DNA of 64,000 nt from Latrodectus hesperus (taxonomy: Eukaryota > Arthropoda > Arachnida > Araneae > Theridiidae), in contig CM075862.1 of the NCBI GenBank assembly GCA_037975125.1, forward strand, positions 15,318,125 through 15,382,124, given 5' to 3'. The notes under the pieces are model-generated. The model saw only the letters and a list, made by a program, of their open reading frames with translations, was not told the origin of the DNA and did not search any database. Each line of letters opens with the position of its first letter. Position 1 is the stretch's first letter. The position numbers and the translations under genes were made by a program. Of the stretch, positions 24,451 through 34,919 are shown in pieces.

Positions 24451-26257
24451 TTATCTCATTTTTAAACAGGAAATAATTTTTTAAAAATTTAAAATTATTT
24501 TGTTATTACTTCTATAAAATTAATACAATAATTTAGGCCATTCCATAAGAATTTCATTCGATATATTTAATTTTGTGCGACAAGGTATGACAAGAATATA
24601 TAACCCCACAAAAAATAGCTTAATATTTAAAATCTTTAGTACAACATATTTTTAATTAGCACTCCGTATTACACTTTTGATAAAATACTGTCAATATTTA
24701 TATATCGCTGAAAGAAATCACGGAAGTCTTTCAAGTATCCACCAAAACATCTTGTTTTGAAGTGATTCATTAAATAGCTTGAATAGTAATAGTTTGACGC
24801 TCTTTAGACTGTTACACGTCGCTTACAGACATCCAAACCTTAGCGAGAACAGCGGAGAAATGTAACAGATTCGCATGGACCAAAGATGGAAACTGGAAAA
24901 TTCGCAAGCACCCTCCTCGAGAGATGTTTCCAGAAATGTAAACAGATGTAAGCAGCAAATTAGTTGCTAGGGTTAAATCCATGAATTGATTTGCTTTCCA
25001 ATTTTTTTATTTAAAAAGATAGGGTACTTTCTATTTGAAAAGGGGAGAAAAAACGGGTTTAACAACGGGAAAAAACATAACAAAAGTTTTAAATTTTGCG
25101 TCACCCAGTCTACTTAGAACAGGTGATTTTGAAAATAAATGAGAAAGACGTATGAAGAAGTAAAATTTAATTGATGTTTATAAACCCAAACACATACACA
25201 TGTCTTAAATTCGTATACTGAATTTTTTAAATTTAATTTAGTCTTATTAATTAATTCAATTTTTGTTGTAAAACAAATTCTCCTTTTCAATTACACCCCA
25301 AAAATAATATACTTTCCTCTAATATTAAATTTAATTACAGACACAAAAACATTATTTCTCTAAAAAAATTCTATTTTCCTTTCAAAAAAATTATTCAATT
25401 TCACGCAATATATCTATTTAATTTATTTCGGTTATAAGTTTATAACTTAAAAAAAAAAGAATAATTGAACTAAATTTATTTTAATATAAATGTATTGTTT
25501 ACATTTGTAATAATAATTAAGAAAAACATTTTCGCTCTCTGATTTATGCTCATTCAAGCATAAAAATGTAAATCTACAATTTTTTGTTATTCAATAATGT
25601 GGCACGCAGTTTTGTTTTATAATTATTGTTATATTTGCGAATATCAATTTCAGTTTGTGAGAACACACAACAGTGAGTAACTAGGGACATCTATGTGAGG
25701 AAACAGAAAATAAAATCGCGTATTTAAGATAGATTGATGAAAATGTAAGTGGTTTCTTTTAATTAATTGCGTATAATAGATGTATATTTATCTGGATTAA
25801 AGTAAAAATAAAATAAAAATTAAATTATGTAATTAGAACTTTTTTAACGAAATTAATGAAAATAATTTTTAATTAAAACGACAAAAAGAAAATTCTTAAA
25901 TATTTCGATGAGAAAAAAAAATTAATATAAGAGAAAGTATTTGTAATAATAAAAATTTTATATAAGTTAGATAAATATTAAAAAGAGAGAACAACACAAA
26001 TGAAAATGAAATTCAGTTAAATAAATAGAACACAATGAAAAGTGAAATTATTTGTAGTTTATATTCATGTTTTCATAAATACATATATTTATGAATTTCC
26101 TGTGTTTCATAATTAATGGGGAATTTAAGTTTATTCTGATTATATATAATGAATAAATTAAAAACTTGCTCTTTTCTTTTCAGGAGAACAAGTGTAAAGT
26201 TTTCTAAAGAATAAATACACAAATGAACTGTTCTTGACGCTATATTTACACACACAC
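24451..26257. other. AT-rich intergenic sequence
   Basis: No exon or repeat recognised. 24720-24930 is somewhat less AT-rich but has no coherent reading frame. Confidence 0.4.

Positions 26258-26300
<43 letters not shown>
26258..26300. repeat. (CA)/(TA)n microsatellite
   Basis: CACACACATG runs into TA repeats. It marks the left edge of the Penelope-like complex. Confidence 0.93.
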
Positions 26301-26305
<5 letters not shown>

Positions 26306-26339
26306 TAGTATATTTTATAAAATTAATAATCAAATATTA

Positions 26340-26900
26340 GATGGAGAATAATACATTGAAAATATGAAATATAGTAAATATTTGGAAAAATATAAAATGA
26401 AACGAAGTACTAACATGGCCAGCTTCGTCAGGTGGTGTTGACCACATTGGCACAAAGTATGGCTTTTCTGCACTGAACCAAGACATAGCCTTAAAGAAGC
26501 CAATACACCCCAAAGCCACACCAAAAGTTCAAACCAAAATATCAAACCAGAATAAAAGAAGACTAAAATTTCATCTAAAATATATAAGCCAAAATGCATT
26601 GTTGCCAAAATACATTTAATTTATAATAATCAAATTAAAACCATATCCAAATACAAGTCCAAATCTGCAAGAACCGCACCAAATACTATATGTAAGCCAA
26701 ATAAATACATAAATTAACGACTAAGTGTAAACACTATTGGCATTTCAAGCTTCTTATAAGACCTTCAAGGCTTGGGTGACCCTTCTGTAATATAAAACTA
26801 CGCCTTACTTCACTCTTATAAGCAATGCTCTACTAGCCAAATAGTGTTTAATAAATTTAGTTGGAATGGCATTATGAGTTAGAATATTTTCTAGTATTTA
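26340..26900 (-). repeat. PLE flanking module A (candidate pseudo-LTR)
   Basis: Shares with module B a structured block (26729-26849 versus 30967-31084, same orientation) and a CTTC(A/G)TCAGG(A/T)GG motif (26422-26433 versus 30540-30551) in the same order. It lies directly downstream of the RT stop codon in the element's direction. Confidence 0.6.
26729..26849 (-). ncRNA. Covarying structured RNA block, copy A
   Basis: Closing stem AAACACTATT (26729-26738) with AATAGTGTTT (26840-26849). Stem P1 is CTTATAAG 26753-26760 with CTTATAAG 26815-26822. Stem P2 is AAGGC 26767-26771 with GCCTT 26802-26806. Spacers between P1 and P2 are 6 and 8 nt, exactly as in copy B. P1 and P2 differ from copy B by paired changes that keep pairing. 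The layout resembles a hammerhead-type three-way core, but the canonical CUGAUGA box is absent. Strand is given as that of the PLE. Confidence 0.55.
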
Positions 26901-26904
26901 TTTG

Positions 26905-27930
26905 TTAATTGATGTTGTTTAAATTATTACATATATTGTATATTCTATTAAGTTGATTAAAAGTAATATTTTTATAAATTTTAATTGAAATGTTTGAATT
27001 CCAGAAAATTAGTTTATTAACTTTGAAATTAAAATTATTAGTTTTATCATGTATGTCAGTAAATGTGTGGTTATCTTTTATCGTAATTGAAATATCTAAA
27101 AATTCAGTTTTTAAGTTATCAGAATTAGTTTTAATTAATTTTAATTCCTCGGGATATATATTATTGTAAATTTTATCCAATTCTAGGCAATTAAAAATTA
27201 TAAAATCGTCAATATATCTGTAAGCAAAAGGCATTTGTATAATAAATGATTTTTTATAGTTGTTTAAAAATAAATTTGCTAATATACTTGAAAATTTTGA
27301 ACCCTGGAGAATGCCGTTAACTTGTAAGTAAATATTTTCTCCATAAGAAATATAATTATTATGAATACAAAATAAACTAAGGTCTTTCCAAGAATTTATA
27401 TCGATATCCAATATTGAATTAAAATCATAAAAATAAAACATAATAATATCAAAAAGTTTTTCAAGTGGAATACTGGTGAATAAATCTTTGAAATCATAAG
27501 TGGAAACAACATTAATTTTATTGGCAGGAATAGATTCAATTATAGGTTTATTGTTCTTAATTATCCACGTATTATTTGAATTAGTAATGTTGTTTAAAAT
27601 TATATTTAAATAATAAGAAAATAAATTACCAAATTTGTCTGCATAAGTGCTGCATCCACATGTAATAAACCGAAATTTAACGGGGTTTTTATGGAATTTC
27701 GGATATACTGTAATATCTGGAATTTTAAAATTTATATTTTTAATTTTGAGTTTTTTAGCAAAGGCAAGAATTTTTTTAAATATTGTTGTTTTGTTTGAAT
27801 TAATAATTTTGTAAGTAGTTGAATTAGATATTTCTTCATTTAGTAATTGGTAGTAAAATTTTTTACATATAACGGCATAATTATTTGATGCTTTATCCAC
27901 AGGAGTAATAATGAAAAGTTTTTGTATTTC
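26905..27930 (-). CDS. Penelope-like reverse transcriptase, RT domain
   Basis: An uninterrupted minus-strand frame to the stop at 26905. Reading from the codon complementary to 27898-27900 it spans 331 residues, but homology continues upstream in the same frame (ITPVDKASNNYAVICKK), so that is not the true start. RT motifs by residue: KNPVKFRFITCG (71-82), YDFKDLFTSIPL with catalytic Asp (135-146), LQGSKFSSILANLF (198-211) and YIDDF (229-233), the active-site YxDD. The DKA-NN-CK motif and QGS-x4-LAN pattern are Penelope-like rather than LINE or LTR. The family copies RNA into DNA by priming at target ends. Strongly AT-biased codon use. Upstream coding is frameshifted, so the whole gene is probably inactive. 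Confidence 0.85.
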   Translation of the reverse strand, partial: EIQKLFIITPVDKASNNYAVICKKFYYQLLNEEISNSTTYKIINSNKTTIFKKILAFAKKLKIKNINFKIPDITVYPKFHKNPVKFRFITCGCSTYADKFGNLFSYYLNIILNNITNSNNTWIIKNNKPIIESIPANKINVVSTYDFKDLFTSIPLEKLFDIIMFYFYDFNSILDIDINSWKDLSLFCIHNNYISYGENIYLQVNGILQGSKFSSILANLFLNNYKKSFIIQMPFAYRYIDDFIIFNCLELDKIYNNIYPEELKLIKTNSDNLKTEFLDISITIKDNHTFTDIHDKTNNFNFKVNKLIFWNSNISIKIYKNITFNQLNRIYNICNNLNNIN

Positions 27931-28640
27931 TTTTATATACTTTTTTAGATATTTTTTATTTATTCCTTTAAATTTTAAATTATTTACATTTGTTTTAAAT
28001 TTGCAGTAGAAATTCCATTTCCACTGTGAGAAAAATTCTATTGGAATAGAATAAGTATTAGAGGTCTTAAAAAAAATTTATCGATATAATTGAGAAAAAA
28101 ATTAAGAATTTGTTTATGATTATAATAATTAACTGGTCGAAATTTAGTACCCTTATTAATGATATTTTTTAATTCATCGTTCAATATGTTCAGTATTTCC
28201 GGTAAGTATATGTCCAAAAGTAATATCTATGAATTTATTGCATTTCGGGTCATTACAGGAGCAATCGGCATTTCCTTTATTAATATTTATATTACTACAG
28301 AATTTATTATAGTTAAAGATATGTCTGCCAAATCGCAAATCATATTGTAAAGTACATTTAATTTCATTATTATTTAACGGAAAGATATGCTTAAGCTCCT
28401 TAATAATTCTTGAGAATTTAATATTAATTTTAATATTAAATATAATGGATGCTTAAAAGAAATAACAAAATAATCTGATTTGATATTTTTATTAGAATTT
28501 ATATTTAGTTTACTTAGTTTATATTTAAAAATGTCAAAAAGTAAAATCTTAAAATGTTCATTGCTAAGATTAAAGTTATTTAAAAAATCTGAATGATAAA
28601 TACATTGTTTTTTTTTATTTAAACTCATAAAAAAGTACTT
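27931..28640 (-). pseudogene. Penelope-like element, N-terminal coding part, frameshifted
   Basis: Continuation of the PLE protein upstream of the RT, split over several frames. A start-like MSLNKKK lies at 28628. Around 28400 the frame shifts to one reading IIKELKHIFPLNNNE, then a C-x-C-x5-C cluster (CSCNDPKC) followed by FGHILTGN near 28225-28290. A second shift near 28180 leads to ELKNIINKGTKFRP. C-rich clusters followed by GH-x2-TG and KG-x-K/R-x-R are typical of the region before the RT in Penelope-like proteins. Near 28040-28050 a further shift joins it to the RT frame. At least three frame breaks make this copy defective. Confidence 0.7.
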
Positions 28641-28796
28641 ACAAAAAAAATAGTTATAAGTAATACATTAATTTTATAAAATATACTATTAATTCTATTT
28701 TAGTAATTCTATTTTAGCTGCTTTTGCGCTGAATGTATTACTAAGCATAAATGTCTTTATATATTCTTGTACTTTTCAGTTCTATATCTAATCTTG

Positions 28797-28799
<3 letters not shown>

Positions 28800-28890
<91 letters not shown>
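28800..28890. repeat. (TA)n microsatellite
   Basis: TA array just upstream (minus-strand sense) of the PLE coding start. Confidence 0.96.
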
Positions 28891-28893
<3 letters not shown>

Positions 28894-29001
28894 GCAGTAA
28901 ATATATTTTAAAGCAATAAATGCAATACTAAAGAATATATATTACTAGAAAGCTAACCAGCGCAAAAGCTGATAAAGAGAGATAGGTCAGTATAAATTAG
29001 A

Positions 29002-29257
29002 GCTACAGGTGCCATATAATCCAGGACGCCAAATTCTGTGATTGGTGATTTTTTGGCGGATTTTCTTAAATATCTCGTTATATACCACGTTTTTATTACA
29101 TCATACATATAGAGACACAAGAATTATGCAGAATATTCTGCCCTGGATATTGGTAACCCTGGTATTTACGTCATCGTGCACACGTCATCTTGGCAACATT
29201 TCTTCATCGCTAAGAAAATTCAGAATTTGGAATCATGGATTATACGGCACCTGTGAC
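29002..29257. mobile_element. 256-bp MITE with 8-bp target duplication
   Basis: Terminal inverted repeats of about 36 bases with a few mismatches. The left end is GCTACAGGTGCCATATAATC and the right end, reverse-complemented, GTCACAGGTGCCGTATAATC. A perfect 8-bp duplication AAATTAGA lies at 28994-29001 and 29258-29265. No coding potential: a non-autonomous DNA transposon. An 8-bp duplication fits hAT, P or Merlin superfamilies. The ends do not match a hAT consensus I know, so I leave the superfamily open. Confidence 0.9.
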
Positions 29258-29301
29258 AAATTAGATGCAACGTAAAAACAATAAAACTAGTAAGAGAAAA
29301 T

Positions 29302-30466
29302 GGAACAAGTTCAGTATCCCCATATATTGGTGAACGCGGCGAATTTTTTTGTTGCCAAGTCGTCAAGCTAGGCGCGCGTTTATTAACACGGGGAATTTCC
29401 CGAAATTCGATCGAAAAATAAGCATTTTAGAAAATTTAAAAAGGTAAATAAATATAAATAATGGACTTACTTGATATGAAGTTAAGCTGACATGCCGATT
29501 GGTATATTTATTTCGACATTTTATTCATTTGTCACCAGTGTCACATTTCAGTAAAAATAATTATCAAATTTTACAAAAAAAGCATGCAAAAAATATTTTT
29601 CTAAATATATACACTTTATAAAATTTAAAAATGCATGCAAAAAGTTATTTTTCAAATATATACATTTTTTAAAATTTAAAAAAAACATGAATAAAATATT
29701 TTTTTAATAGATATACACTTTTTAAGTAAATAAAAATGAAACACGAATACAGTAAAAAAATACATGGAAGCAATAGAATTTAAATAAAATAATTACACCT
29801 TCTCCAAATCCAATTTCCGTTAAAAAATTAATTAATAATTGCGAATCCTGAGCTAATTGAACTAAAAAAATTCTATTAACAATTCCGGGTTTTCCAACTG
29901 TTGGTCTAGAGCTTGAAAAAGTAAAATATCCATCATAAGTTTCTTTAATTTTAGCTAAAATAATCTGTTGAAATAAATGCATAAGATAATAATAAATTAA
30001 GAAAACAAAATATAGGAAAAAAGAAAATTTAACGATTTTAAAAATATAAAAGAAAATATATGAATAAATAAAAAATATATATTATAAGTAAACCAAATAA
30101 AAATAAATAATGTAAAAGATATAGTAAAAAAGAAAAACTTACGATGTTTGGATGCTGGCGACAACGAAACACAACTGAGGAAAATCCCCTAACTGCAGCA
30201 ACAACAGCCAACAAAAGTTAAATGACTACCAATTAAAACGTAGAACAAAGAACAAAGAAAGTTCTCGAAGTTAAACTAAAAAAGCTTTTGCCACTGAAAA
30301 AAACCACATATATAACGTAAGAATTATGTAAAACACGAGAAAAACGAAATCTGGCAAACAAAAAATAAGAATAGTAACAAAAACTAAATTTGGCAACACT
30401 ACAATGAAAACAAAGGTTTCCGGATTTGGCGAGAAATCATATATATGGGGATACTGAACTTGTACC
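29302..30466 (-). mobile_element. 1165-bp inverted-repeat element with 8-bp target duplication
   Basis: Termini are GG(A/T)ACAAGTTCAGTATCCCC followed by ATATAT, inverted at 29302-29327 and 30441-30466 with one mismatch in the core. A perfect 8-bp duplication GAGAAAAT lies at 29294-29301 and 30467-30474. No transposase was recognised. On the minus strand the interior looks gene-like: a possible donor (ATC|GTAAGT near 30143), a polypyrimidine stretch and acceptor (TTTCAACAG near 29969), then an open exon of about 56 codons. It is a non-autonomous DNA transposon that may have captured host sequence. Confidence 0.88.
29800..29968 (-). other. Exon-like open segment inside the 1165-bp element
   Basis: Between an acceptor-like TTTCAACAG and a donor-like AG|GTGTAATT (minus strand) lies an open stretch reading IILAKIKETYDGYF ... 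PTVGKPGIVNRI ... LINFLTEIGFGEG. The amino-acid composition is ordinary, unlike neighbouring translated AT noise. I do not recognise the protein. It may be a captured host exon or the remnant of the element's own gene. Confidence 0.35.
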
Positions 30467-30474
30467 GAGAAAAT

Positions 30475-31160
30475 TTAAAATCACTGAGGACGAAACAATA
30501 TACAATACAAAGAATAGGTGGAAAGCATAGGACCCACGTCTTCATCAGGAGGGATATGGGCAGCTATACAAATTAAGCACTTTTTTCTGACATGCTCGAA
30601 GGACAAATGTCTAAAAATCTTCGAGCAATTCTCCCGAAGAGTGTTTGTATTAAAAGAAAATAGCATAAAGATATTTATTTCAAAAATTAAAGTAAAAAAG
30701 GGTATGAAAGAAAAGTATAAAAGCCCACAATACAAAAAACAACAGATACAGTTTAAAAATACCAATGCCAGCAAATCAAAACCTATTCAAATATTGGAAT
30801 AAAGATAAAGTTGCCACAAGTAAATTTAAAGTTGAGGTAAAGATGTAGTTGCCGAGAGTAATTATATTTAAAAAGGTTAAAGTAGTTTAGAAACATGCAT
30901 TAAATTTAAAATTAAATTGTGTTTAAAGGGATTTAAAGTTACTTTATGTTATAAAAAGATTTTAAATGTAAGTAGGTGTGTTTTATCTAGATTCTTGTAA
31001 GAACTTCAATGTTTGGGTGGCCTTTCTGTAGTTGTAAAAACTACGCATTCCTTCAATCTTACAAGCGATTCCCTACTTCCTACATATTTTAAAGTAAAAT
31101 TGGTTGGAATTTTATTGTCTTTGTGATGATCAATTAAACTTTTTATTTGATTTAGATTTT
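30475..31160 (-). repeat. PLE flanking module B (candidate pseudo-LTR)
   Basis: Direct-orientation relative of module A. It holds the CTTCATCAGGAGG motif at 30540-30552 and the structured block at 30967-31084. Interiors between the blocks have diverged or differ in length. Confidence 0.58.
30967..31084 (-). ncRNA. Covarying structured RNA block, copy B
   Basis: Outer stem TGTAAGTAGG (30967-30976) with CCTACTT (31072-31078) and TACA (31081-31084). P1 is CTTGTAAG 30994-31001 with CTTACAAG 31058-31065. P2 is AATGT 31008-31012 with GCATT 31045-31049. An extra hairpin GTAGT/ACTAC sits in the P2 loop. Spacers match copy A exactly (6 and 8 nt). The outer stem sequence is wholly different from copy A yet still pairs. 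Confidence 0.55.
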
Positions 31161-31163
31161 ATA

Positions 31164-31164
<1 letters not shown>

Positions 31165-31242
<78 letters not shown>
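31165..31242. repeat. (TA)n microsatellite
   Basis: TA array at the right edge of the Penelope-like complex. A smaller one lies at 31621-31646. Confidence 0.96.
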
Positions 31243-31245
<3 letters not shown>

Positions 31246-34200
31246 CTATATTTTATGTGTCTCTAATTTCATGGCACATTTGTTTATCCATTTATTTTCT
31301 GATATTTGATAAAAAAAATATGTATATAACATTATAAATTTTATTTGCACTTATCTGTTGAAAAATGAATCGAAGCTTTTAATTGATATTTCTTTAAATA
31401 GAAAGTGCATGCAGTATATATTTAATCAGCACCTTTATCCCTAAGGAAATATAATAATAATATAAGAAAAAAGCCAGAGACCATTTTTTATTGAAGATCA
31501 CTTATAGGAATGAAATTAAAGTAAACATTAAAAACAGGGTGATTTGGTGACAAATCTGAATTTACAAAGAAGTAATATTCACTGATATACAATATATTTC
31601 CAAGAGGAATATTTCAATCTTGTATATATATATATATATATATATATTCATATTTAATAATTCATATTCATTAAAAGGTTTTAAATTTTGAAAAAAAAAT
31701 GCAAAATATATGCTTTAAAATGCACTTTTTTTTAAATTATAAAAAAGAACGCCATAATATAATAATAAAATTTGATCATTTACTAACTTAATGTTCAGAT
31801 TATTTCCTTAATTTTTTTCTATAACCTTATAACGCTGTTAATATACTTCCAACTTCCGCGAGTAACTTTTTTCCACAATATTCGATGCTGAATTGAGTTT
31901 CCTAAATACAATTTTAATTTCAGCTCTTAATTTAATTACTAAACTGGATTTTTATCACGATTAGTTAGGCTCTGCGTCTGGTTCCAGATGGACAACCGTC
32001 TAGACTTTTCTTTGAAGCGTTTTTTTGAAGAAATTAATGAACGAAAAACTAGAAAAAGTGAAATAGGAAAAAATTAATTTTGTTATAATAATTATCGAAA
32101 AATCGCACGGTGCTGAAAAAAATGTTCAACTTCAAAGCACATTTTATGCACAGGATCTGAAATAAAACATATAAAGTGTAATATGTTTAAAAAGTGTCTG
32201 ATAGAATTTTACTCAATAGGGATGGATTTTGCAACTGAAATGGCGTTAATTGTAATGAATGCTGGATAAATTTAATTCTTGAAATACGCAGCCCTTGGCG
32301 TGAAAATTGAAAATCGCGCCAAACCCGTACAGAATCCTAGGATTTTACCTGAAAGCTGTATGGAAGATTGATTACAATTTAGCGTCATAAAATAATGCCG
32401 TACAATATTTTCCTATTTTACTATGAAACTGTAACAACTGTCTAAATAAAATAAAAATATAAAAAAATACTACCTTAATTTTGTTTATAAGAAAAAACGG
32501 ATTCTCTTCTTGATTGTTAATAATACGTAGATATATTTTTGTACTATATTAGTTTCAGAAAAGGCAATCGGATTATTACGTAGTACTCCGTTGACAATTT
32601 TCGCCAATAAAATATATGTCGCCAAATGTTGCGCTTTGACGCCAAAAAATATCATCTTTATTTATGTAACTCTGATTAACATTATCTAGCAGTTTCCAAA
32701 ATTTAGTATTGTTAACCATAAAGAGTGGTTGTTTCTTTCGTTACAGTTGAGATCCTAAGTAAACCACTTTATTACGATTCTTATTGGTTTAAAATATCCA
32801 TGACGTCAGATAACGTTTCATCCATCCAATTCTATGGTGAACTTCGCCTTGTTTGCTGCCACTCGAAGAATGCGATTTGAATACAGGCAGCAAAATGGTC
32901 GACAAGTCGGATTTATGACACCGTCTCAATACGATGTCGTAATTAAATATGTAGAGCCCCTTAATTACCCAGGCCGACACATGAGATTTTCGCTGTCCAA
33001 ATCTTGGTGACAATAATGTATCTCTATAGAGATTTTTCTAACTGCCTTGAGAAATTCAAGAATTTAAAACAAAATTTTGCTACCTAACATTGTACATGGG
33101 CCATAAGTATATTTTGTGATCCATTAAATAATAGAAATGGTTATATTAAAACCATCAATATTCGAAATTATTTTATCACTCTTACGGTTTGCTACTTTTC
33201 TTTAAAAATCGTTCTTTTGGCGAAGTCTAGGTTCTCTCATTTTAATAAATAAACTTGCGTGTCAAAAAGTTACATCACTATCCTGACGATAAATACATTT
33301 TATTAACTAGAAAAGCTTATTTAAAATGTAATTGAGCTTAAAGTTAACATATTATTTACATGCTACCTTGTTCGAAGTGTTTATTATTTAAATTATATCT
33401 TAATTATAAGAGCTTGTACACTTTTTTATTTTATCATGTATACCTATAATTTTGTATTTTTCCGCCTCCATCAAATAAATTTAATAAAAAATAAAATCAG
33501 ATAAATAATTCTTTAAAAGATCTAATGAAAATAAAATATATATTAACTGCTTTATTTATGTGCAGAAATGTTGAGTGCAATTAAAATATTTTATTTTAAA
33601 GTGAATTTATTTATTTTCAAAAATGTATTGTTATTCATTCACCACATTCCTAGCTATATTTCATGAAAATGAAATATATTTCACTTTTTAATTGAATATA
33701 TTTTATTTTCATGAAATATATCTCATACTTAGTTACATTATATTTTTTATATATATTTTATATTTTGTTTTCGCAAATTATGAAAATAAAATATAAATAT
33801 TTGAATTTTATGCAGAAAATATTGAATGTAAATAAATATTTGAGTTTTCTTTTATTTGAATATTTTAAGCAGAAAATATACGTTAAGAGAAATTTCTTTA
33901 ACTATACTGTTTAAATTTTGTGTATATATAAATATAGTTTTATATCAGATGTTTTTAGTAATATATAAAGAAAATATAATAAAATAGATATATCATAGAA
34001 GAAAATATAAAAAAATATAATAGAAGAATATGATAAAAGAAAACATAAAGAATATATATAATGCAAAGAAAATTAACTTTAAGTTAATATATCAATATTA
34101 TTTCTGCCTGCAATACATTGTAAAAAAGCTCCTTAATTCTTATGATTTTCTTATTTAATACCTGAGCGTATATTCAATGAAAGGATGTATTGCTTACAAG

Positions 34201-34900
34201 TTATATAGTGTAAATATATATTGCTCACTAGTTAGTAATAACATATTCTTACAATATGTAAAAATGCTATTTTTTATTTCTGTAAGTTTAGCATGTAAAT
34301 ATTGTTAAGTTATTGTGTTAAATATAATATAGCATAATTTAATAATAGTTTCTCTGTACAAGTTTTTTTTTGCAACAATATATGTTAATAATATGTAAGT
34401 ATATATTGTTACATATTAAGTATAATATTTGTTTATTTATTATAAGTTTGTATTGCTTGTTAATTATACATTGTAATTAAATATTATATTACTAGACAGT
34501 GATGATATATACTTACAATATATACTGAACAAAATACAACATCAGAAATTTAAAAAGTTACATTTTTACAATTTTTATGTATAAATTATTATCATGTTTT
34601 TAGTACAGTATAACACTCAAGAATCAAAAAAATTGTTTTATACAAAAACTATAGTAAAAATAGTTTTTGTACAAAACAATTTTTTTATACCTTATGAAAG
34701 GGAAAAATATTACTTTTAGTAAGAAATATTGCTCCAAGATTTCTCCATAAAAATGGATCGAAAAGTAAAAACTCTTCTACATCTGAAAGAATTTTTTGAA
34801 TCAGAAGAATTCATACAACTTTGTGCAGCTCAGCTACACATTTTTATATATAAATGAAACATAAAATTCTCAATGATTAAAAATAAACAAATGTATCAAA
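31243..34900. other. AT-rich intergenic sequence
   Basis: No convincing exon. 32270-33020 is more balanced in composition but shows no coherent protein. A near-perfect inverted repeat (27-base arms, one mismatch, 7-base loop) lies at 34626-34652 and 34660-34686. Confidence 0.45.
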
Positions 34901-34919
34901 CGTAAGCAAAAGTATGTAA

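Larger units (their letters stand above)
26301..31165 (-). mobile_element. Penelope-like retroelement complex
   Basis: On the minus strand it contains, in order, a 5' module (about 31160-30475), a spacer carrying two younger insertions (30466-29302 and 29257-29002), the broken PLE coding region (28640-26905) and a 3' module (about 26900-26340) related to the 5' one. Related flanking modules in direct orientation are the pseudo-LTR arrangement known for Penelope-like elements. TA arrays lie at both edges. No GIY-YIG endonuclease was recognised on either side of the RT, so this may be an endonuclease-less lineage or have lost it. The outer boundaries are estimates. Confidence 0.65.

Noticed and set aside
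26745..26830. Canonical hammerhead ribozyme
   Set aside because: Topology is suggestive but the CUGAUGA and GAAA boxes are not in canonical form in either copy, so catalysis cannot be claimed.
30481..30802. Overlapping frames on both strands at the Penelope module B
   Set aside because: Neither shows family motifs; the minus-strand similarity to module A is explained by nucleotide homology of the repeats.
32789..33013. 74-codon minus-strand frame
   Set aside because: Composition is protein-like in part but no motif, neighbour exon or homology was recognised.
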